From Paenibacillus sp. (GTDB taxonomy: Bacteria; Bacillota; Bacilli; Paenibacillales; NBRC-103111), in assembly GCA_031180825.1 (NCBI GenBank), contig JAPSLM010000007.1:186001-250000 (forward strand): a stretch of 64,000 nt of DNA, in the 5' to 3' direction. Positions 54,506-64,000 of the stretch are shown here, one piece after another. A model generated the notes under the pieces. That model was not told where the DNA came from and ran no database searches. It saw only the letters and a program-made list of their open reading frames with translations. The translations under genes and the position numbers were made by a program. Position 1 is the stretch's first letter. Every line of letters begins with the position of its first letter.

Positions 54506-54808
54506 TTAGATTTGCGTTCTCATGATTTCTTGATAGGCCTCGATGACTTTGTTTCGCACTTGTACCGTGAGCTCTAATCCCAAGGACGCTTTTTCAGAGG
54601 CGATCATCAGTTGATGCACGTCGGAGATTTCTCCTGTAACGAACTGGCCTTTCATTGCTTCAGAGGCTGATTGCTTAGCATTCAAATCGGCGATGGCGTC
54701 GCTCAAATATTTCCCGAATTGATCCGTAACTTCGGACGCGCTTGTGATTTTAGGTCCAACGGCACCGGCAATCTGCTGCGGCTGCTGCAATTTAAGGGAT
54801 TCGATCAT
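54506..54808 (-). CDS. fliE: Flagellar hook-basal body complex protein FliE
   Basis: FliE joins the MS ring and the proximal rod. The 100-residue product has the conserved core (FGKYLSDAIADLNAKQSASE) and C-terminus (VHQLMIASEKASLGLELTVQ, VIEAYQEIMRTQI). It lies between flgC and fliF, the usual order. Confidence 0.96.
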   Translation of the reverse strand: MIESLKLQQPQQIAGAVGPKITSASEVTDQFGKYLSDAIADLNAKQSASEAMKGQFVTGEISDVHQLMIASEKASLGLELTVQVRNKVIEAYQEIMRTQI

Positions 54809-54830
54809 GATTATGACTCCTTTTCGTTAA

Positions 54831-55286
54831 CTATTTCCCGATTTCCAACGCTTTTCCGATCAAAGCCTTGGAAGCGTTCAATGCGGTGACGTTGGCTTCG
54901 TAGGTCCGGGTCGCCGAGATCATATCGACCATTTCTTTCAAAATGTCCACATTGGGCAAAAGGACTATGCCGTTCTCGTCCGCATCCGGATGCGTCGGAT
55001 CGTAATGCTGTCTAAAAGGAGAAGGATCGTCGATCACTTGAGTTACCCGTACGCCGTCCCCGGCTCCCGAATTTTTACCAGACATGGCATTGGCAAGCGA
55101 ATTGGCGAAATTTTGCTGTTTTGGTTCAAAAGTCACTAATTTACGCTGGTATGGGACCCATTTCCCGTCGACCATCCGCGCTCTTGTCGAATCCGCATTG
55201 GCGATATTGGACGAGATGACGTCCATCCGAAAGCGCTGCGCCGTTAGTGCGGAAGAACTGATGTCAAATCCGTTTGTAAGTCTCAT
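54831..55286 (-). CDS. flgC: Flagellar basal-body rod protein FlgC
   Basis: FlgC is a proximal-rod subunit. The 151-residue protein has the rod motif FDISSSALTAQRFRMDVISS with NIANADSTR and the C-terminal NVDILKEMVDMISATRTYEA. It starts four bases after flgB ends. Confidence 0.97.
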   Translation of the reverse strand: MRLTNGFDISSSALTAQRFRMDVISSNIANADSTRARMVDGKWVPYQRKLVTFEPKQQNFANSLANAMSGKNSGAGDGVRVTQVIDDPSPFRQHYDPTHPDADENGIVLLPNVDILKEMVDMISATRTYEANVTALNASKALIGKALEIGK

Positions 55287-55289
55287 CCG

Positions 55290-55691
55290 TTACACTCTCC
55301 CGCCGATAGCTGTTCTGATTTTTTTGATCTCGCCGCTGACTTGCTGGACCATTACGTTGTATCGAAGCTGGTTTTTGGCCATAAGGGCCATTTCGTAATC
55401 GATATCGACGTTATTCAAGTTGTTGTTAATCATGGATTGGTTGTCACGAACGATTTGCGGTTCCGGCTTTCCCGGCCGTCCGATATAAAAATGCCTCGGA
55501 TCGGTCCGATACCCTTCAATCCCGGCTCCGTTCATTTCCTGCTGCAGCAGTTCTTCAAAACGAACTTCCGACCGTTTGAAAAAGGGCGTGTCGACGTTGG
55601 CCACATTGTCAGCAATCACTTTTTGTCTAAGTGTGGCGGCATCAAGGGCACGCTCCAGCGTTTGAAATGAGGGTTTGTTTAAAATTTTCAT
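55290..55691 (-). CDS. flgB: Flagellar basal-body rod protein FlgB
   Basis: FlgB is a proximal-rod subunit and the first gene of the fla/che operon. The ATG at 55691, seven bases after GGGAG, gives 133 residues with LERALDAATLRQKVIADNVA and NVDTPFFKRSEVRFEELL. The C-terminal helix motif is shorter than in FlgC, as usual. The promoter region lies in the 240 bases upstream. Confidence 0.95.
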   Translation of the reverse strand: MKILNKPSFQTLERALDAATLRQKVIADNVANVDTPFFKRSEVRFEELLQQEMNGAGIEGYRTDPRHFYIGRPGKPEPQIVRDNQSMINNNLNNVDIDYEMALMAKNQLRYNVMVQQVSGEIKKIRTAIGGRV

Positions 55692-55764
55692 GCGTTGACT
55701 CCCACTTTCCAAGGATGATTCTGAATCTAGTTATTCAACAAGATAACGTAATATCCTCCTTCCT

Positions 55765-55830
55765 TCGACATCTAAACAGAAAAAAAATACAATACGGTTT
55801 GTCGTAATATGTAGTAAACGAGAACTACAT
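55765..55830 (-). promoter_or_regulatory. Possible fla/che operon promoter region with an inverted repeat
   Basis: In the 240 bases before flgB, the transcript-sense strand contains ATGTAGT-N8-ACTACAT (55809-55830), a perfect 7-bp inverted repeat. It overlaps TTTACT, which lies 18 bases before TATTGT and could be a sigma-A promoter. The hexamers are weak. The repeat looks like an operator rather than a terminator. Confidence 0.35.
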
Positions 55831-55865
55831 CTATATTGAGAGATCTTGGAAGTGAATACAATATG

Positions 55866-55897
55866 AAAAAAGCCCTATATTTGCATATAGAGCCCTA
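55866..55897 (-). terminator. Rho-independent terminator after codY
   Basis: AGGGCTCTATAT, a GCAA loop and ATATAGGGCTTT pair over 12 positions including three G-U pairs, followed by a T-tract. It separates codY from the flagellar operon. Confidence 0.8.
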
Positions 55898-55931
55898 AAT
55901 GTTAAAAATTTCACGTTTTTGAGAAAGTTAA

Positions 55932-56705
55932 CTAAGCTTTCACACTTTGGATTCCAGCCATCAATTGATCGTTCAAAACGCGAATATACGTTCCCTTCAT
56001 GCCAAGCGAACGCGTTTCAATGACGCCTGCGCTTTCCAGCTTTCGCAAGGCATTGACGATCACCGAACGGGTAATCCCTACGCGGTCCGCGATTTTGCTG
56101 GCCACAAGGAGACCTTCCGATCCTTCGAGCTGCTCGAAAATATGCTCGACCGCTTCCAGCTCGCTGAAGGATAACGATCCGACCGCCACCTGAACGACCG
56201 CTTTCCCCCGGGCTTCGATCTCAATTTGCTCCGCTTTTTCGCGCAAAATTTCCATAGCCACAACAGTGGAGCCGTACTCCGCCAAAATCAAATCATCATC
56301 AATAAACATCCCGTTGCTCTTCGTTAGAACAAGTGTTCCCAAACGTTCGCCGCCGCCGATAATCGGCACAATCGTCATGTAAAAGCCTGAATCATGCGAA
56401 ATTTGCCGAAAGATATCGAATTTGCTGCCTGCCTCCAAGTTGGAGGAGGTCTCCTCCACTTTGAGCAATAGCTGGTTATATTCGGGCGGAAACCGGTTTT
56501 CCTGCAGCACCGTTTCGTTCACGCCGGCCTCAAATACAGGCGTTGTAAACGCGCTTCCCAGCACCTTTCCCCTCCGACTGACGACAAATATATCCGCCTG
56601 CAAAATATCGCTCAGCACCGCGGCCATATCCATAAAACTGACCGGATTCCCCGCTTCCTTTTGCAGCAGTTTATTCAGCCTTCTGGTTTTCATCAAAAGT
56701 GTCAT
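55932..56705 (-). CDS. codY: GTP-sensing transcriptional repressor CodY
   Basis: CodY senses GTP and branched-chain amino acids and represses stationary-phase genes, including motility genes in B. subtilis. The ATG at 56705 (GGAGGCAAGACTA upstream) gives 257 residues with [20 protein letters not shown], the GAF-type effector domain (about 1-155), a linker helix, and the winged helix with [20 protein letters not shown] near 203-222. It follows hslU by 24 bases and lies next to the fla/che operon it may control. Confidence 0.97.
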   Translation of the reverse strand: MTLLMKTRRLNKLLQKEAGNPVSFMDMAAVLSDILQADIFVVSRRGKVLGSAFTTPVFEAGVNETVLQENRFPPEYNQLLLKVEETSSNLEAGSKFDIFRQISHDSGFYMTIVPIIGGGERLGTLVLTKSNGMFIDDDLILAEYGSTVVAMEILREKAEQIEIEARGKAVVQVAVGSLSFSELEAVEHIFEQLEGSEGLLVASKIADRVGITRSVIVNALRKLESAGVIETRSLGMKGTYIRVLNDQLMAGIQSVKA

Positions 56706-56729
56706 TAGTCTTGCCTCCAAAGTTGACGA

Positions 56730-58127
56730 TTACAAAATATACTGGCTAAGGTCCCGGTTCTGCACGATACCGGACAGCTTTTCCCTGACATACTCCGGTG
56801 AAATTACGATTTGCTCAAGCGTGATTTCCGGCGCTTCGAAGGATAAATCCTCCAGCAATTTCTCCAAAATGGTATGCAGACGGCGGGCGCCGATATTGTC
56901 CGTATTCTGATTCACGTCCGCGGCAATCCGGGCAATTTCCAGTATCGCTTCGTCCGAAAACTCGACGCGGATCCCTTCCGTTTCCAGCAATGCCGTATAT
57001 TGTTTGGTCAACGCATTTTTCGGCTCCTTCAATATGAGCACAAAGTCCTGCTCCGATAGACTGCTTAATTCGACCCGGATCGGAAAACGACCCTGGAGCT
57101 CGGGAATCAAATCCGACGGCTTCGCAATATGGAAAGCCCCTGCCGCCACAAACAGGATATAATCGGTTTTTACAGGACCGTATTTAGTCATGACGGTGGA
57201 CCCTTCGACAATAGGTAAAATGTCCCGCTGTACGCCCTCGCGTGAGACGTCCGGCCCACTGCCGCGGCTGGAGCTGCATATCTTGTCGATCTCGTCGATA
57301 AAAATGATGCCTCCTTGCTCGGCCCGCTTCACCGCTTCCTGGATCACTTCGTCCATATCGAGCAGCTTTTGCGCTTCCTCCTGAAGAAGCACCTTGCGCG
57401 CTTCTTTAATCGGGAGCTTGCGCTTTTTCGTGCGCTTCGGCATCAGGCTTCCAAATAACTCCTGCATATTCATTCCCGCTTGCTCGTTACCCTGTCCTGC
57501 CAGCATATCGAACATCGAAGGAGAGCTGTCCTCCACCTCGATTTCGATCACTTGATCCTCTAGCTCGCCGCGCAAAAGACGTTCCCTGACTTCCTGTCTA
57601 CGGGACACAATCGACGAATCCGTTTCCGGCTCCGTTTCGGTATAGTTCGCATTTTGCTGGCCAAACAGCATTTCCAGCGGATTGCGCTGGCCCCGATGCT
57701 TGGATGGACTAGGTACAAGGATGGATACGATCCGGTCGTGAACCATCTGCTCCGCACGGTCCTTAAGCTTATCGGTTTTCTCTGCTTTCACCATGCGGAT
57801 CGATGTTTCCACCAAGTCCCGGACCATGGACTCAACATCGCGTCCGACGTATCCGACCTCCGTAAATTTGGTCGCCTCAACTTTAATAAACGGCGCATTG
57901 ACCAGCTTTGCCATACGCCGGGCGATTTCCGTCTTGCCGACGCCGGTCGGCCCGATCATTAACAGGTTTTTCGGCGCGATCTCGTCGCGGAGCGATTCTT
58001 CGAGCAGACTCCGGCGGTACCGGTTGCGCAGCGCGACAGCAACGGACTTCTTGGCCTGCTTCTGTCCGACGATATACTTATCCAATTCGGCTACGATTTC
58101 TCTGGGGGTTAAGGCTATTTGCTTCAA
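56730..58127 (-). CDS. hslU: ATP-dependent protease ATPase subunit HslU (ClpY)
   Basis: HslU is the AAA+ unfoldase of the HslUV protease. With the TTG at 58127 (AGGAGG eight bases upstream) it has 465 residues starting [20 protein letters not shown], matching the family. Walker [14 protein letters not shown], the I domain (about 105-240), Walker [12 protein letters not shown], and the sensor regions are present, and the C-terminal QYIL docks in HslV. ATGs at 58148 (overlapping hslV as ATGA) and 58133 are alternative starts. Confidence 0.95.
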   Translation of the reverse strand: MKQIALTPREIVAELDKYIVGQKQAKKSVAVALRNRYRRSLLEESLRDEIAPKNLLMIGPTGVGKTEIARRMAKLVNAPFIKVEATKFTEVGYVGRDVESMVRDLVETSIRMVKAEKTDKLKDRAEQMVHDRIVSILVPSPSKHRGQRNPLEMLFGQQNANYTETEPETDSSIVSRRQEVRERLLRGELEDQVIEIEVEDSSPSMFDMLAGQGNEQAGMNMQELFGSLMPKRTKKRKLPIKEARKVLLQEEAQKLLDMDEVIQEAVKRAEQGGIIFIDEIDKICSSSRGSGPDVSREGVQRDILPIVEGSTVMTKYGPVKTDYILFVAAGAFHIAKPSDLIPELQGRFPIRVELSSLSEQDFVLILKEPKNALTKQYTALLETEGIRVEFSDEAILEIARIAADVNQNTDNIGARRLHTILEKLLEDLSFEAPEITLEQIVISPEYVREKLSGIVQNRDLSQYIL

Positions 58128-58144
58128 CGTCATAACCTCCTGGA

Positions 58145-58687
58145 TCATTCGATTTCTTCGACGATGATATTATGATTCGTAAACACGCAAATCTCAGCCG
58201 CCATCGTAAGCGCGGCATGGGCGATTTCCTTCGCGCTCATCTGCGGCGCATAACGGTGCAGCGCCCGGCCGGCCGCAAGCGCAAAGCTGCCCCCGGAGCC
58301 AATCGCCAGAATCCCGTCATCCGGCTCGATGATTTCCCCATTGCCCGACAGCAGCAGCAGCCCGCTCCGGTCCATCACGATCATCATCGCTTCCAGCCTT
58401 CGCAGCACGCGATCCTGGCGCCAATCCTTGGTGAGTTCGACGGCGGACCGCTGCAAATTGCCGTGGTGCTCCTCGAGCTTCGCCTCGAACTTCTCAAATA
58501 GGGTAATCGCATCGGCGACCGAACCGGCGAACCCGGCTATGACGTTGCCGCGATACAATCTTCTCACTTTTTTGGCCTGACTTTTCATGACCATGCTGTT
58601 GCCGAAGGTCACTTGTCCATCCCCTGCAATAGCGCCCTTACCCTGATGGCGGACGGCAAAAATCGTCGTGGCGTGAAATTGCTCCAT
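58145..58687 (-). CDS. hslV: ATP-dependent protease subunit HslV (ClpQ)
   Basis: HslV is the proteasome-like peptidase core. The 180-residue protein has the family body [40 protein letters not shown] and [20 protein letters not shown]. The start is ATG at 58687, giving [14 protein letters not shown]; the usual N-terminal Thr pair is residues 7-8 and no later start codon exists. B. subtilis HslV has a similar MSSFHATTIF start. GGAGGAGG lies 12 bases upstream, a little far. Confidence 0.93.
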   Translation of the reverse strand: MEQFHATTIFAVRHQGKGAIAGDGQVTFGNSMVMKSQAKKVRRLYRGNVIAGFAGSVADAITLFEKFEAKLEEHHGNLQRSAVELTKDWRQDRVLRRLEAMMIVMDRSGLLLLSGNGEIIEPDDGILAIGSGGSFALAAGRALHRYAPQMSAKEIAHAALTMAAEICVFTNHNIIVEEIE

Positions 58688-58815
58688 AGGCCCGATATTC
58701 CTCCTCCATTGTATAGAAGTGCTGCGGATTAAGCGCTTTTTCGCCCACAATTGCACTCGCTGCGGGCTTCCGGAACTTGTTGATGCTGCATAAATTTAGT
58801 GGTCTACAAGACGAA

Positions 58816-58864
58816 AACTAAGCTGTTTCAAGCTTAGTTCGGCGTAGTCTCCGCGATGGCGGAG
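58816..58864 (-). terminator. Double hairpin after trmFO
   Basis: In transcript sense CTCCGC-CATC-GCGGAG is followed by AACTAAGCT-TGAAAC-AGCTTAGTT and TTCGTCTTG. Two stable hairpins with a weak T-run lie in the gap where B. subtilis has xerC (codV). They may terminate trmFO or structure the hslV leader. Confidence 0.5.
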
Positions 58865-58875
58865 AAGATAATATT

Positions 58876-58907
58876 CGGATCTATCGTAACACAGTACATG
58901 TTTTATT
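58876..58907 (-). promoter_or_regulatory. Possible hslVU-codY promoter
   Basis: On the minus strand TTGTAA, overlapping the trmFO stop codon, lies 18 bases before TACGAT. If active, it would start transcription ahead of the double hairpin and drive hslV-hslU-codY. The hexamers match moderately. Confidence 0.35.
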
Positions 58908-60231
58908 TACAAGGCGAATTGTATAGGTTTTGTGAAAAATTCTGAATTTTCTCAATTGCACGCATGGCAATTTTTTCGTATTTGAGCTTCTTGTTCTTGA
59001 TCTTCTCGTCAAGCGGCGCAAACAGTCCGAAATTGGCATTCATCGGCTGAAAATGCTTAAAATCGGCCGTCGTGATGTACTGCGCCATGCTGCCGAGCGC
59101 GGTATCCGGGGGCAGTACGACCAGCTCTTGACCTTTAGCATAGCGCGCCGCGTTCATCCCCGCAATAAGGCCCGAAGCGGCCGACTCGACATACCCTTCC
59201 ACACCGGTCATCTGTCCGGCAAAGAACAGGTTGTCCCGGTTCTTGAACTGGTACGTAGGGCGCAGCAGCCTCGGAGAGTTGATAAACGTGTTGCGGTGCA
59301 TGACGCCGTACCGGACAAACTCCGCGTTTTCCAATCCGGGAATAAGGGAAAATACCCGTTTCTGTTCGCCCCACTTCAGATGGGTCTGAAAGCCTACTAA
59401 ATTATAGAGCGTGCCCGCCGCATTATCCTGACGCAGCTGCACGACTGCATAGGGCAATTCGCCCGTATGGGGATTGATCAGCCCGACGGGCTTCATCGGA
59501 CCGAACAGGACGGTTTGCCGGCCGCGCTTCGCCATGACCTCGATCGGCATGCAGCCTTCGAAATAAATCTCTTTCTCGAACTCCTTCACCGGCGCCGTTT
59601 CGGCGGAGATCAAGGCTTCGTAGAACGCGTTAAATTCCTCTTCGTTCATCGGGCAGTTCAAGTAGGCCGCCTCCCCCTTGTCATAACGGGAGGCCAGGTA
59701 AACCTTGTTCATATCGATCGATTCTTTTTCCACAATCGGCGCCGCCGCATCGTAGAAATATAAATACTCCTCGCCCGTCAGCTCCTGCAAATGACTGGAA
59801 AGCGCGGGCGAGGTCAGCGGTCCGGTCGCGACGACGACAATCCCTTCGGGAAGCGTCTCCAGCTCCTCGTTGCGCACCTCGATCAGCGGATGGTTGCGCA
59901 GCAAGGACGTCACCTCGCCCGAGAACCCTTCCCGGTCGACGGCAAGCGCTCCGCCCGCCGGAACGGCATGCTTGTCTGCAGCACGCAGTATGAGAGAGTT
60001 CAGGATGCGCATTTCTTCCTTTAATACGCCTACGGCATTCGTCAATCCGTTGGCCCGCAGAGAATTGCTGCAGACCAGCTCGGCGAATTGATCCGAAATA
60101 TGCGCAGGCGTTTTTTTTACGGGACGCATTTCGTATAAAACCACCGGCACGCCTTGGCTCGCGATTTGCCACGCAGCTTCGCTCCCGGCCAAGCCCGCGC
60201 CGATGACGGTCACTTTCGGTACCTCAGTCAA
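58903..60231 (-). CDS. trmFO: Methylenetetrahydrofolate-tRNA-(uracil-5-)-methyltransferase TrmFO
   Basis: TrmFO methylates U54 of tRNA using methylene-THF and FADH2, instead of SAM as TrmA does. The 442-residue protein has the FAD-binding [16 protein letters not shown] (9-24), Cys54 in [24 protein letters not shown] and the C-terminal [18 protein letters not shown]. It lies 35 bases after topA, the usual topA-trmFO pair. Confidence 0.97.
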   Translation of the reverse strand: MTEVPKVTVIGAGLAGSEAAWQIASQGVPVVLYEMRPVKKTPAHISDQFAELVCSNSLRANGLTNAVGVLKEEMRILNSLILRAADKHAVPAGGALAVDREGFSGEVTSLLRNHPLIEVRNEELETLPEGIVVVATGPLTSPALSSHLQELTGEEYLYFYDAAAPIVEKESIDMNKVYLASRYDKGEAAYLNCPMNEEEFNAFYEALISAETAPVKEFEKEIYFEGCMPIEVMAKRGRQTVLFGPMKPVGLINPHTGELPYAVVQLRQDNAAGTLYNLVGFQTHLKWGEQKRVFSLIPGLENAEFVRYGVMHRNTFINSPRLLRPTYQFKNRDNLFFAGQMTGVEGYVESAASGLIAGMNAARYAKGQELVVLPPDTALGSMAQYITTADFKHFQPMNANFGLFAPLDEKIKNKKLKYEKIAMRAIEKIQNFSQNLYNSPCK

Positions 60232-60266
60232 CTTCCGTTCCTCCTATTATGAAGCCAGATGACAAG

Positions 60267-62369
60267 TTAGTCCTGATCTTGCTCTTCTTTCACTTCTTCT
60301 CTAAAGTCGCAGGACACGCATTGGGTAAACGTTCCTGATTTGTTACGCTTTTCGACGAGCATTGCCCCGCACTTCGGACACGGGTGTCCCACAGGTTTAT
60401 CCCACGAGACGAAATCGCATTCCGGATAGCGGTCGCATCCGTAGAAGATGCGCCCTTTTTTGCTGCGGCGCTCGATAATTTTTCCTTCGTGGCAATTCGG
60501 ACAGGTGACGCCGGTATCCTTGACAATCGGCTTCGTATTGCGGCAATCCGGGAACCCCGAGCAAGCCAGAAACTTGCCGAAGCGTCCCATCTTGTAGACG
60601 AAATGACGGCCGCATTTCTCGCAAATTTCATCGGAAACCTCGTCCTGAATCTCGACCTTCTCCATCTCTTCCTCGGCCACTTCAAGGCGCTTCTCGAACG
60701 ACTCGTAAAACTCGCTCAGCACGCGAACCCAATCTTCTTTTCCTTCCTCGATATGGTCCAGCCCCTCTTCCATATGGGCGGTAAAATCCACATCCAAAAT
60801 TTCCGGGAAAAATTCGATCATCTGCTGAATGACCAGCTCGCCGAGCTCGGTCGGGACGAATTTCTTTTCCTCGATCGCCACATAACCGCGCTTTTGGATG
60901 GTTTCGAGGGTCGGCGCGTAGGTGCTCGGACGTCCGATGCCCATTTCTTCCAACGCTTTAACCAAACGCGCTTCCGTAAAACGCGGTGGAGGCTGCGTAA
61001 AATGCTGCTTCGGATCGATCTGCTGCTTTTTGACCTTGTCCCCTTCTTTCAGAGGCGGGAGCAGCTTGTCGTCATCCCCTGTATCTGCCGCAGCGTCGTC
61101 GTTGCCTTCCACATACACCTTCATAAAGCCATGGAACTTCACCTTCGAGCCGACGGCCCGGAAAACGGTATTGGCGGCCGTTAAATCGACTGTCATCGTA
61201 TCCACGACCGCGGAAGCCATCTGGCTGGCGACGAAGCGTTCCCAAACGAGCTTGTAAAGGCGATATTGATCGCGGCTCAAGTATTCTTTGATCTGATCCG
61301 GCTCGCGCATTACCGAGCTCGGACGGATCGCTTCGTGCGCATCCTGCGCGTTCGTATTCTTCTTCGTATAAACGCGCGGTGTTTCGGGATAGAAGGACTC
61401 CCCGAATTTTTGCACGATATACTCCTTGGCTTCTTCCTGGGCCACAGGGGAAATCCGGGTCGAATCGGTACGCATATACGTAATCAAGCCGACCGTCCCC
61501 TCGCTGCCGAGATCGATTCCTTCATATAATTGCTGCGCTACGGACATCGTCTTGGCCGCGCGGAAGTTTAATTTGCGGGCCGCCTCCTGCTGGAGCGAGC
61601 TTGTAATGAAGGGAGGGGACGGATTGCGGAGGCGCTCCTTTTCCCTGACTTCGCTTACAATAAAATCGGCCTTCTGAAGCGCGGCCAGGACGGCGTTCAC
61701 TTCCGCTTCGTTCTTCAGCTCTTTCTTTTCGCCGTCTACGCTGTAAAATTTCGCTTCGAAATCGGCTTTTCCCGAGGACAACTTGGCCGTAATGGTCCAA
61801 TACTCTTCGGGCACGAACGCTTTAATCTCATTCTCGCGGTCGTAGATCAGCTTTACGGCCACGGATTGCACCCGGCCGGCGGATAGCCCTTTCTTGACCT
61901 TCTTCCAGAGCAGCGGGCTGATTTTGTAGCCTACGAGCCGGTCCAATATGCGCCGCGCCTGCTGCGCGTTTACCAAGTCCTGATTGATTTTGCGGGGCGT
62001 CTTAAAGGCATCCTTGACCGCCTGCTTTGTTATTTCGTTAAATACGACACGGCAAGCCTCCTGATCGGGCAGCTCAAGATAATGAGCCAAATGCCAGGCA
62101 ATCGCCTCGCCTTCGCGATCAGGGTCCGCTGCGAGATATACTTTTTTAACGCGCTTGCTGGCGTCCTTAAGCTCTTTGAGCACGGAGCCTTTACCGCGAA
62201 TCGTAATATATTTCGGTTCAAAATTTTTCTTGACTTCGACTCCGATCTGGCTTTTCGGCAAATCCCGAATATGCCCCATCGATGCTTTTACAATATATTT
62301 GCTTCCTAAATATTTGCTGATCGTTTTGGCTTTTGCGGGTGACTCCACAATGACTAACGAATCGGCCAT
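60267..62369 (-). CDS. topA: DNA topoisomerase I
   Basis: TopA relaxes negative supercoils. The 700-residue product has the TOPRIM domain with [12 protein letters not shown] and [16 protein letters not shown], the catalytic Tyr in [14 protein letters not shown], and three C-terminal C4 zinc motifs (CEKCGRHFV...; [10 protein letters not shown]...; [10 protein letters not shown]...). Length matches the B. subtilis enzyme (691). It follows dprA by 40 bases. Confidence 0.98.
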   Translation of the reverse strand: MADSLVIVESPAKAKTISKYLGSKYIVKASMGHIRDLPKSQIGVEVKKNFEPKYITIRGKGSVLKELKDASKRVKKVYLAADPDREGEAIAWHLAHYLELPDQEACRVVFNEITKQAVKDAFKTPRKINQDLVNAQQARRILDRLVGYKISPLLWKKVKKGLSAGRVQSVAVKLIYDRENEIKAFVPEEYWTITAKLSSGKADFEAKFYSVDGEKKELKNEAEVNAVLAALQKADFIVSEVREKERLRNPSPPFITSSLQQEAARKLNFRAAKTMSVAQQLYEGIDLGSEGTVGLITYMRTDSTRISPVAQEEAKEYIVQKFGESFYPETPRVYTKKNTNAQDAHEAIRPSSVMREPDQIKEYLSRDQYRLYKLVWERFVASQMASAVVDTMTVDLTAANTVFRAVGSKVKFHGFMKVYVEGNDDAAADTGDDDKLLPPLKEGDKVKKQQIDPKQHFTQPPPRFTEARLVKALEEMGIGRPSTYAPTLETIQKRGYVAIEEKKFVPTELGELVIQQMIEFFPEILDVDFTAHMEEGLDHIEEGKEDWVRVLSEFYESFEKRLEVAEEEMEKVEIQDEVSDEICEKCGRHFVYKMGRFGKFLACSGFPDCRNTKPIVKDTGVTCPNCHEGKIIERRSKKGRIFYGCDRYPECDFVSWDKPVGHPCPKCGAMLVEKRNKSGTFTQCVSCDFREEVKEEQDQD

Positions 62370-62409
62370 AGGGTCTTGCCCCCTTCGACAATGGAAATAT
62401 GTATGACCA

Positions 62410-63513
62410 TCAAGGTACGGCGTACACCGAACCCGGTAGTTCGACGATCCTGCGCGTCATTAGTAAATTTATCAGAACTGAATGCAAATGTCCAAAGGTA
62501 AATTGGCTTTGCGAAAGCAGCTCGTCGATCGTAAGAGGTCGGATCCGAAGCATGTCAACAATTTTTTGCTCATCTTTAGACAATGCTGGCTTTACTTCCG
62601 TTGTATTCATAATGTATGCCTTTTGATCCAAGGATATCCGGCCTGCGTACTCCTCCAATATGTCTGCCGCTTCGGTGACCAGCTTGGCGCCCTGCTTCAG
62701 CAGGGATAGCGTGCCCTCGCTCTTGGGGGAGGAGATCGGCCCGGGAACGGCAAACACGTCGCGCGAGGCTTCCAGCGCCTGATCGACGGTGATAAGGGAG
62801 CCGCTTTTCAGCGCCGCTTCCACCACGACAACGCCGAGGCTCAGTCCGGCAATAATGCGGTTGCGCTGCGGAAATAAGCCGGGATGCGGCCTTGTGCCGA
62901 GCGGGTACTCGGAAAGAAGCAGCCCGCATTCGGAAATTTTACGGTAAAGCGGCTTGTTCTCGGGCGGATACACTGTCTCGATGCTGCAGCCCAGCACGGC
63001 TATCGTACCCCCGTGGCTGCGCAAAGCCCCTTCGTGGGCTGCGCTGTCGATGCCCCGGGCAAGCCCGCTGACCACGCATACTCCTGCAGCAGATAGCGAT
63101 TCGGCCAGACGCTCGGCCGTCATTTTCCCGTAAGCGGTCGGGGTACGCGTGCCGACCACGGCAATGCACGGGCGGTTTATGATATCCAGCTCCCCCCTGT
63201 AATACAATACCCAGGGCGGGTCGGCCGTCTCCAGAAGCGTCGCGGGATAGCGGTCATCGCCGAAGACCACCCACTTCATGTGAAGCTCTTCGTAACGGGA
63301 TCGCTTGGCGTCCAGATAAGCTTCGGTTAAATCACCGAGTCCTTTGACCATTTGCTTGGCCCGGACCGGGGTCAAGCCGAATTCGAGCCAATCCGCATAG
63401 CTGAGCGAAAGGATATCGTATAATTGAGGAAACTGGCGCATCAGCCTGCCAATCGTCTTCGAACCGACACCTTCCATATGATGCAAGGCAAATAGCATGC
63501 TTCGGTTGTCCAT
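62410..63513 (-). CDS. dprA: DNA-processing protein DprA
   Basis: DprA loads RecA on incoming single-stranded DNA during transformation. The 367-residue protein has an N-terminal HhH/SAM-like region, the Rossmann domain with [36 protein letters not shown], and [20 protein letters not shown]. The C-terminal winged-helix follows (about 290-360, [20 protein letters not shown]). Length is about 70 residues longer than B. subtilis DprA because of the C-terminal winged helix. It lies between sucD and topA as in B. subtilis. Confidence 0.96.
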   Translation of the reverse strand: MDNRSMLFALHHMEGVGSKTIGRLMRQFPQLYDILSLSYADWLEFGLTPVRAKQMVKGLGDLTEAYLDAKRSRYEELHMKWVVFGDDRYPATLLETADPPWVLYYRGELDIINRPCIAVVGTRTPTAYGKMTAERLAESLSAAGVCVVSGLARGIDSAAHEGALRSHGGTIAVLGCSIETVYPPENKPLYRKISECGLLLSEYPLGTRPHPGLFPQRNRIIAGLSLGVVVVEAALKSGSLITVDQALEASRDVFAVPGPISSPKSEGTLSLLKQGAKLVTEAADILEEYAGRISLDQKAYIMNTTEVKPALSKDEQKIVDMLRIRPLTIDELLSQSQFTFGHLHSVLINLLMTRRIVELPGSVYAVP

Positions 63514-63575
63514 ATAGTATAGCTCACTCCTTTAGTCAGAAACAACTTTCTTCATTTGTAAGGTCTAGCCAAAAT

Positions 63576-63620
63576 AAAAAAAGCCTCTCAAACCCGTATC
63601 CAATACGGATTTGAGAGGCT
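63576..63620 (-). terminator. Rho-independent terminator after sucD
   Basis: AGCCTCTCAAATCCGTAT, a TGG loop and ATACGGGTTTGAGAGGCT form an 18-bp stem with one G-U pair, followed by seven T residues. It is the strongest terminator in the window and ends sucCD transcription. Confidence 0.95.
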
Positions 63621-63653
63621 GCCTGCCATCTCGTCATTGATGCGAAAGGCTGC

Positions 63654-64000
63654 TTACTTCTTGGTGATGCACTTTTCGAGCAGGCCTTTTTCTTCCAATA
63701 CGCTCACCAGCGTGGAGCCCATTTCGGAAGGTGTCGGCGCTACTTTGATGCCGCAGCGTTCCATGGTCGCGACTTTCTCCGCCGCCGTTCCTTTGCCGCC
63801 GGAGATGATGGCGCCCGCGTGACCCATCCGTTTTCCCGGAGGCGCCGTTTGGCCGCCGATGAAGCCGACAACCGGCTTCTTCATGTTTGCCGCGATCCAC
63901 TCTGCCGCTTCTTCTTCCGCGGAACCGCCGATTTCACCGATCATGATCACGGCATAGGTATCCGGATCCTCGTTGAAAAGCTTCAGGATATCGATAAATT
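63654..64000 (-). CDS. sucD: Succinate-CoA ligase, alpha subunit, N-terminal part beyond window
   Basis: The frame runs off the window edge and encodes the last 115 or so residues of the alpha subunit, which carries the phosphohistidine of the TCA-cycle ligase. Seen here are [40 protein letters not shown] (with the active-site His in GHAG) and [20 protein letters not shown], ending in KCITKK. The beta subunit sucC should lie upstream, outside the window. A strong terminator follows. Confidence 0.95.
   Translation of the reverse strand, partial: FIDILKLFNEDPDTYAVIMIGEIGGSAEEEAAEWIAANMKKPVVGFIGGQTAPPGKRMGHAGAIISGGKGTAAEKVATMERCGIKVAPTPSEMGSTLVSVLEEKGLLEKCITKK

Noticed and set aside
55866..55897. 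CodY operator near the flagellar promoter
   Set aside because: The AT-rich dyad here is a terminator with a T-tract and does not match the AATTTTCWGAAAATT consensus.

Overview
The window is a 64-kb stretch of Gram-positive (Firmicutes) chromosome in which every gene I can support lies on the minus strand; it therefore reads from base 64000 down to base 1. Gene order sucD-dprA-topA-trmFO-hslV-hslU-codY, then a flagellar/chemotaxis operon, then rpsB-tsf-pyrH-frr-uppS-cdsA-dxr-rasP-proS-polC, then rimP-nusA-ylxR-ylxQ-infB-rbfA-nrnA-truB-ribF-rpsO-pnp is the layout known from Bacillus subtilis. Moderately high G+C, a 216-residue EF-Ts, a short archaeal/eukaryotic-type prolyl-tRNA synthetase and extra genes around sigD point to Paenibacillaceae (Paenibacillus or a close relative). 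That placement is inference from gene content, not from a search.

Layout, in transcription order. (1) 64000-58690: the end of sucD with a strong terminator, then dprA (DNA uptake/recombination), topA and trmFO (tRNA methylation). The xerC gene that sits between trmFO and hslV in B. subtilis is absent; a terminator-like double hairpin and a possible promoter occupy the gap. (2) 58690-55932: hslV-hslU protease and codY, closed by a terminator. (3) 55691-24546: a 31-kb, 37-gene fla/che operon that begins with basal-body rod genes, passes through MS ring, C ring, export ATPase, hook-length and hook-cap genes, switch proteins, export gate (fliOPQR, flhBA), the flhF/flhG placement pair, the chemotaxis core (cheB, cheA, cheW, cheC, cheD, cheY) and ends with sigD, a fapA-type gene, a swrB-like gene and three genes I cannot name. 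It ends in a rho-independent terminator at 24501-24545.

(4) 24482-22797: a sigma-A promoter, rpsB, a terminator-like attenuator and tsf, then a second terminator. (5) 22754-15287: pyrH, frr, uppS, cdsA, dxr, rasP, proS and polC, covering UMP synthesis, ribosome recycling, cell-envelope lipid synthesis, regulated membrane proteolysis and replication. A leader with three successive inverted repeats precedes polC. (6) 10922-2367: the rimP-nusA-infB operon from a strong sigma-A promoter, joining ribosome maturation, transcription elongation, translation initiation, nanoRNA decay, tRNA pseudouridylation and FAD synthesis. (7) 2360-1: rpsO with its own promoter, a terminator-like stem, and the first three quarters of pnp, cut by the window edge.

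No tRNA, rRNA, CRISPR, transposon, prophage or integration signature was seen. I did not find a convincing new biological system. The best leads are the lineage-specific genes packed around sigD/swrB, the structured polC leader, an 11-bp long-range inverted repeat before rasP, the glycine-rich domain of IF-2, and an HslV whose start leaves the catalytic threonine six residues inside the protein.
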